Assembly (NCBI GenBank): GCA_964473045.1
Contig: CAYYMX010000022.1
Coordinates: 1-17,339 of the forward strand
Direction of reading: 5' to 3'
Length of the DNA stretch: 17,339 nucleotides
DNA from: CAYYMX01 sp964473045
GTDB lineage: Bacteria; Pseudomonadota; Alphaproteobacteria; Methylaequorales; Methylaequoraceae
Position numbers and translations under genes: made by a program. Below, one piece after another: positions 14,706 to 17,339 of this stretch; position 1 is the stretch's first letter; the number at the start of each line of letters is the position of its first letter. The notes under the pieces were generated by a model. That model had not been told where the DNA came from. It ran no database searches and worked only from the letters and a program-made list of their open reading frames with translations.

Positions 14706-15890
14706 ATGAATAAGGATTTTAAAAAGAAATTAAACCTTTTTTATGATATTTTGTCCCAAAGTAAATATGGGAAAATTTCAGTATTCCATAAATCTAAAAA
14801 AATTTTTTTTTTTGAATCTACTAATACGGGACCTAATGCTGAGATAATTATTGTGAATGAAAAATGTTTGGATGATTTGTTTTGGAGAGGTGATCTGGGA
14901 TGGGCTGAAAGTTATATTAGTGAAAACTGGGATACGCCAAACCTAAGTGTTTTTTTAGAATGGGGAGCAAAGAAATTTCATGAATTTACTAAGTATATTA
15001 GAGGGAAGTGGCATACGATTTTTTTTCTGCGTCTAAAACACTATTTTAATAGAAATTCAAGGTTAGGTTCTATAAAAAACGTAAGTTTTCATTACGATTT
15101 AGGCAACAACTTCTACAAATACTGGTTAGATAAATCGATGACATATTCATCAGCACTTTTCAAAAATAGTAAGGATGATTTGTATGATGCACAAATCAAT
15201 AAATACAAAAATCTGTCTAAACTATGCAATATTAAGAAAGATGAAGAGATACTTGAAATTGGCTGTGGTTGGGGAGGATTCGCAATATTTCTGGCAAAAA
15301 ATTATTCGGCAAAAGTAACCGCTATAACAATTTCAAAAAAGCAATTTGAGTTAGTCAAGAAGAGGGTTTTTGATGAAAAGCTCGATGAGAAAATAAATGT
15401 AGAACTCATTGATTATAGAGATGTGAAAGGCATGTATGACAAAATAGTTTCAATAGAAATGTTTGAAGCTGTTGGAGAGAAATATTGGCCGACCTATTTT
15501 GATATTCTTAAAAAAAAATTAAAACAAAATGGTAGTATTGGATTACAGACAATAACTATTGAAAACAGTTTTTTTAGGGCTTACAGAAAATTTCCAGACT
15601 TTATCCAAACTTATATTTTTCCTGGCGGGATGCTTCCATCAGTTGAAGAAATGAAGAAAGTTGCTCTATCTAATGGATTGATGATACAAAAACAAATAAT
15701 GTTTGGAAAAGATTATGCTAAAACTCTAAAACATTGGATGTTTTCATTTGAAAACTCTTGGGAAAAGATAAGAGGAATGGGTTACAACAATGCTTTTAGA
15801 AGGATGTGGAAATATTATTTGAGCTACTGTGAAGGTGGTTTTAAATCAGGTAATATTAATGTTGGTCAATTCTTAATCAAGAAAACTTAG
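14706..15890 (+). CDS. Cfa-family SAM-dependent fatty acid methyltransferase
   Basis: Cytoplasmic or membrane-peripheral enzyme that transfers a methyl group from SAM to a double bond in phospholipid acyl chains. The 394 residues (E. coli Cfa has 382) comprise an N-terminal lipid-binding domain and a Rossmann domain. SFHYDLGNNFYKYWLD (127-142) and the SAM loop EIGCGWGG (184-191) are clear. SIEMFEAVGEKYW (249-261) and YIFPGGMLPS (303-312) follow. Glu254 and Tyr337 match bicarbonate-site residues of E. coli Cfa. The positions equivalent to Cys139 and His266 are Ser149 and Gln281. This variant is, from memory, the form found next to DUF1365, so a UfaM-like methylation may be more likely than cyclopropane formation. 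It begins two bases after DUF1365. Confidence 0.92.
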   Translation: MNKDFKKKLNLFYDILSQSKYGKISVFHKSKKIFFFESTNTGPNAEIIIVNEKCLDDLFWRGDLGWAESYISENWDTPNLSVFLEWGAKKFHEFTKYIRGKWHTIFFLRLKHYFNRNSRLGSIKNVSFHYDLGNNFYKYWLDKSMTYSSALFKNSKDDLYDAQINKYKNLSKLCNIKKDEEILEIGCGWGGFAIFLAKNYSAKVTAITISKKQFELVKKRVFDEKLDEKINVELIDYRDVKGMYDKIVSIEMFEAVGEKYWPTYFDILKKKLKQNGSIGLQTITIENSFFRAYRKFPDFIQTYIFPGGMLPSVEEMKKVALSNGLMIQKQIMFGKDYAKTLKHWMFSFENSWEKIRGMGYNNAFRRMWKYYLSYCEGGFKSGNINVGQFLIKKT

Positions 15891-15891
15891 A

Positions 15892-17181
15892 TTGAGAAAA
15901 TTTAATGGCAGGGATTTACTTTATGCTTTTCCAGCATTTGCGTTTGCGATTCCTACTTTTCCAGTGATGATAATTTTGCCTGCATTATACGCAGAAAAAT
16001 TTGGTTACGATATAATTAAAATAGGTATTTCTCTTTTTCTAGCCAAAATTATAGATACAATCTCTGACCCATTTATGGGTTGGATAAATGACAAAGGCTT
16101 AATTTCTAGAAAATGTTGGATCATACTTGGTGCGATAATTTCTGGTTTTGCATTAAAAAAACTTTTTTTTATTGATTCTATTCCATATGAAAATTACTTA
16201 CTAATTTGGATTAGTCTATTGTACTTGGGTTGGACAATTTTTCAGATACCCTACCTTTCAATCGGTTATGACCTTGAAAAGAATTATTTTTTAAGAACAA
16301 AGATTAGTGCTTTTAGAGAATTCTTTGTTTTGTTGGGTTTGTTTCTCTCTCTTGGTCTGCCAATGTTCTTGCGAATTAATAATGCTGAGTTGTCAAAATA
16401 TTTAGTCTATATTGCAATTATAACAGGAATAGTGGGTATTTCATTTATCTGCTTTTTTATAGTTGTCCCTCTTAAAAAAAAAGGAGGAAACTCAATTATT
16501 TTTTCAACTCTAAAGAACCTAAAAAGAAATTTATCTCTGATCAAAATCATGACGATTTTCTTCATTAACAGTTTAGCAAATGTACTTCCTATGATTTTAT
16601 TTGCATTCTTTGTAACTTATATTCTTGGTGGTGATGATTTTGAAAGGCAGAAAGTATTATTTTTCTATTTTCTTTTTGCAATCTTGGGTCTTCCTTTCTG
16701 GGCCTTACTAAGTAAAAAAATAAATAAGAATTTTACATGGGCAGCTTCACTATTTTTTTCATCTTTCTTTTTTCTTTTTGTACTTTTATTAAGTGAAGGC
16801 GATATATTCTTTTTTATTCTGGTCTCATGTCTTACTGGGTTTTGCCTTGGAGCAGATTTAATTTTTCCACCTTCTATTCAAGCAGATATTACAGATTTAC
16901 ATAAATTTAAATTTAAGGAAGATATTTCTGGATTACTATTTTCTTTTATAACCTTTATTAATAAGATTACATTTGCGATAGCTAGTTTGTTTGTATTTGT
17001 AATACTAGGAACTTTAGGTTTTGAAGCAAATCAAGAGATAAATAATGAGAGCAAAAATTTTATTTTTTTCTGTTATGCTATTCTCCCAATTACACTAAAA
17101 TTAATTTCAGGATACTACTTACTAAATTTTAAATCTAGCCAAAGTGAACAGTTAAAAATTCAAAAAAAGATTTATGGATAG
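15892..17181 (+). CDS. GPH-family (MelB-like) MFS transporter
   Basis: A 429-residue membrane protein with about 12 transmembrane helices. It has the cation-binding signature of the glycoside-pentoside-hexuronide family, DTISDPFMGWINDKG (D59, P60, G63, D67), in helix 2, plus a LGWTIFQIPYLSIG stretch typical of this subgroup. The family moves sugars or related solutes with Na+ or H+. The substrate here is unknown. Members located directly after Cfa-like genes may act on lipids or lipid precursors, but that is speculation. The start is a TTG two bases after the Cfa-like stop, with no strong ribosome binding site, so translational coupling is likely. It is the last gene that can be supported in the window. 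Confidence 0.88.
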   Translation: MRKFNGRDLLYAFPAFAFAIPTFPVMIILPALYAEKFGYDIIKIGISLFLAKIIDTISDPFMGWINDKGLISRKCWIILGAIISGFALKKLFFIDSIPYENYLLIWISLLYLGWTIFQIPYLSIGYDLEKNYFLRTKISAFREFFVLLGLFLSLGLPMFLRINNAELSKYLVYIAIITGIVGISFICFFIVVPLKKKGGNSIIFSTLKNLKRNLSLIKIMTIFFINSLANVLPMILFAFFVTYILGGDDFERQKVLFFYFLFAILGLPFWALLSKKINKNFTWAASLFFSSFFFLFVLLLSEGDIFFFILVSCLTGFCLGADLIFPPSIQADITDLHKFKFKEDISGLLFSFITFINKITFAIASLFVFVILGTLGFEANQEINNESKNFIFFCYAILPITLKLISGYYLLNFKSSQSEQLKIQKKIYG

Positions 17182-17339
17182 TTTGCTAAAAAATATTATA
17201 AAAAACAGTGAGATTTTTTATCCTGGTTTTTTTGTAGCTTCATGCACAGCTAATTTAACTAATTTTTTTATTATATGAAAATATAATCTATTAGCAAGTA
17301 GTTGCAGAATTTTCATAGTAAGAATTAATTTTATGGGAA
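17182..17339. other. Terminal 158 bases without a supportable gene
   Basis: No convincing frame is seen. A 34-codon ORF (17174-17278) overlaps the transporter stop and contains a VASC motif that resembles a lipobox, but its upstream stretch is poorly hydrophobic. A weak hairpin, TAGCT/AGCTA at 17235-17252, is followed after nine bases by a T-rich stretch and might be a poor terminator. An ATG at 17333 may start the next gene beyond the edge. Confidence 0.4.

Noticed and set aside
17174..17278. A 34-codon ORF overlapping the transporter stop, with a lipobox-like VASC
   Set aside because: In related clusters I recall a DUF3833 lipoprotein after the transporter, but this frame has no good hydrophobic signal core, no ribosome binding site and stops after 34 codons. 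I see no DUF3833 similarity.

Overview
The window is a very AT-rich, densely packed stretch of bacterial chromosome. Homopolymer A/T runs are everywhere, genes often overlap by 1 to 30 bases, and several starts are GTG or TTG. Gene content and order point to an alphaproteobacterium: hemC-hemD-mitofilin-like-hemY, tsaD-gpsA-YciI, and a FAD oxidase/DUF1365/Cfa-like/GPH-transporter cluster. Base composition and compactness suggest a streamlined, probably marine, lineage. I cannot name the clade from sequence alone. I see no tRNA, rRNA, CRISPR, phage or transposase sequence.

Region 1 (1-3802, minus strand) reads tsaD -> gpsA -> YciI-like -> acs. The first three are tightly overlapped. acs follows after 56 bases and runs off the left edge, so only its N-terminal 500 codons are present. 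Region 2 (3871-7903, plus) is a heme-linked operon: hemC, hemD, a mitofilin/Mic60-like membrane protein and hemY. A perfect 16-bp palindrome of the form TTTAGAA-TA-TTCTAAA lies between the divergent tsaD and hemC genes. It resembles the iron control element bound by Irr in other alphaproteobacteria.

Region 3 (7874-12505) looks like an envelope glycolipid cassette split over two divergent units. The minus unit carries a polyprenyl-phosphate-type GT2 glycosyltransferase, a small LAB_N membrane protein and a DNA glycosylase. The plus unit carries an ArnT/GT39-type glycosyltransferase, a PAP2 phosphatase, a small secreted four-cysteine protein and a 68-residue unknown ORF, and ends at a strong intrinsic terminator. 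The most economical reading is lipid A remodelling: a phosphatase removes a phosphate, and a lipid-linked sugar made by the GT2/LAB_N pair is attached by the GT39 enzyme. This is the logic of the rhizobial RgtE/RgtF/RgtD plus LpxE/LpxF system, inferred here and not proven.

Region 4 (12506-17181, plus) begins with a regulatory-looking intergenic region containing a 12-bp inverted repeat and a TATAAT box. It continues with a FAD-dependent oxidoreductase, a DUF1365 protein, a Cfa-family SAM methyltransferase and a GPH-family transporter. The Cfa-like enzyme carries Ser and Gln where E. coli Cfa has bicarbonate-site Cys139 and His266. That favours a methylated or furan-type fatty acid pathway of the UfaM/UfaD kind over ordinary cyclopropanation. 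The last 158 bases hold no gene I can support.
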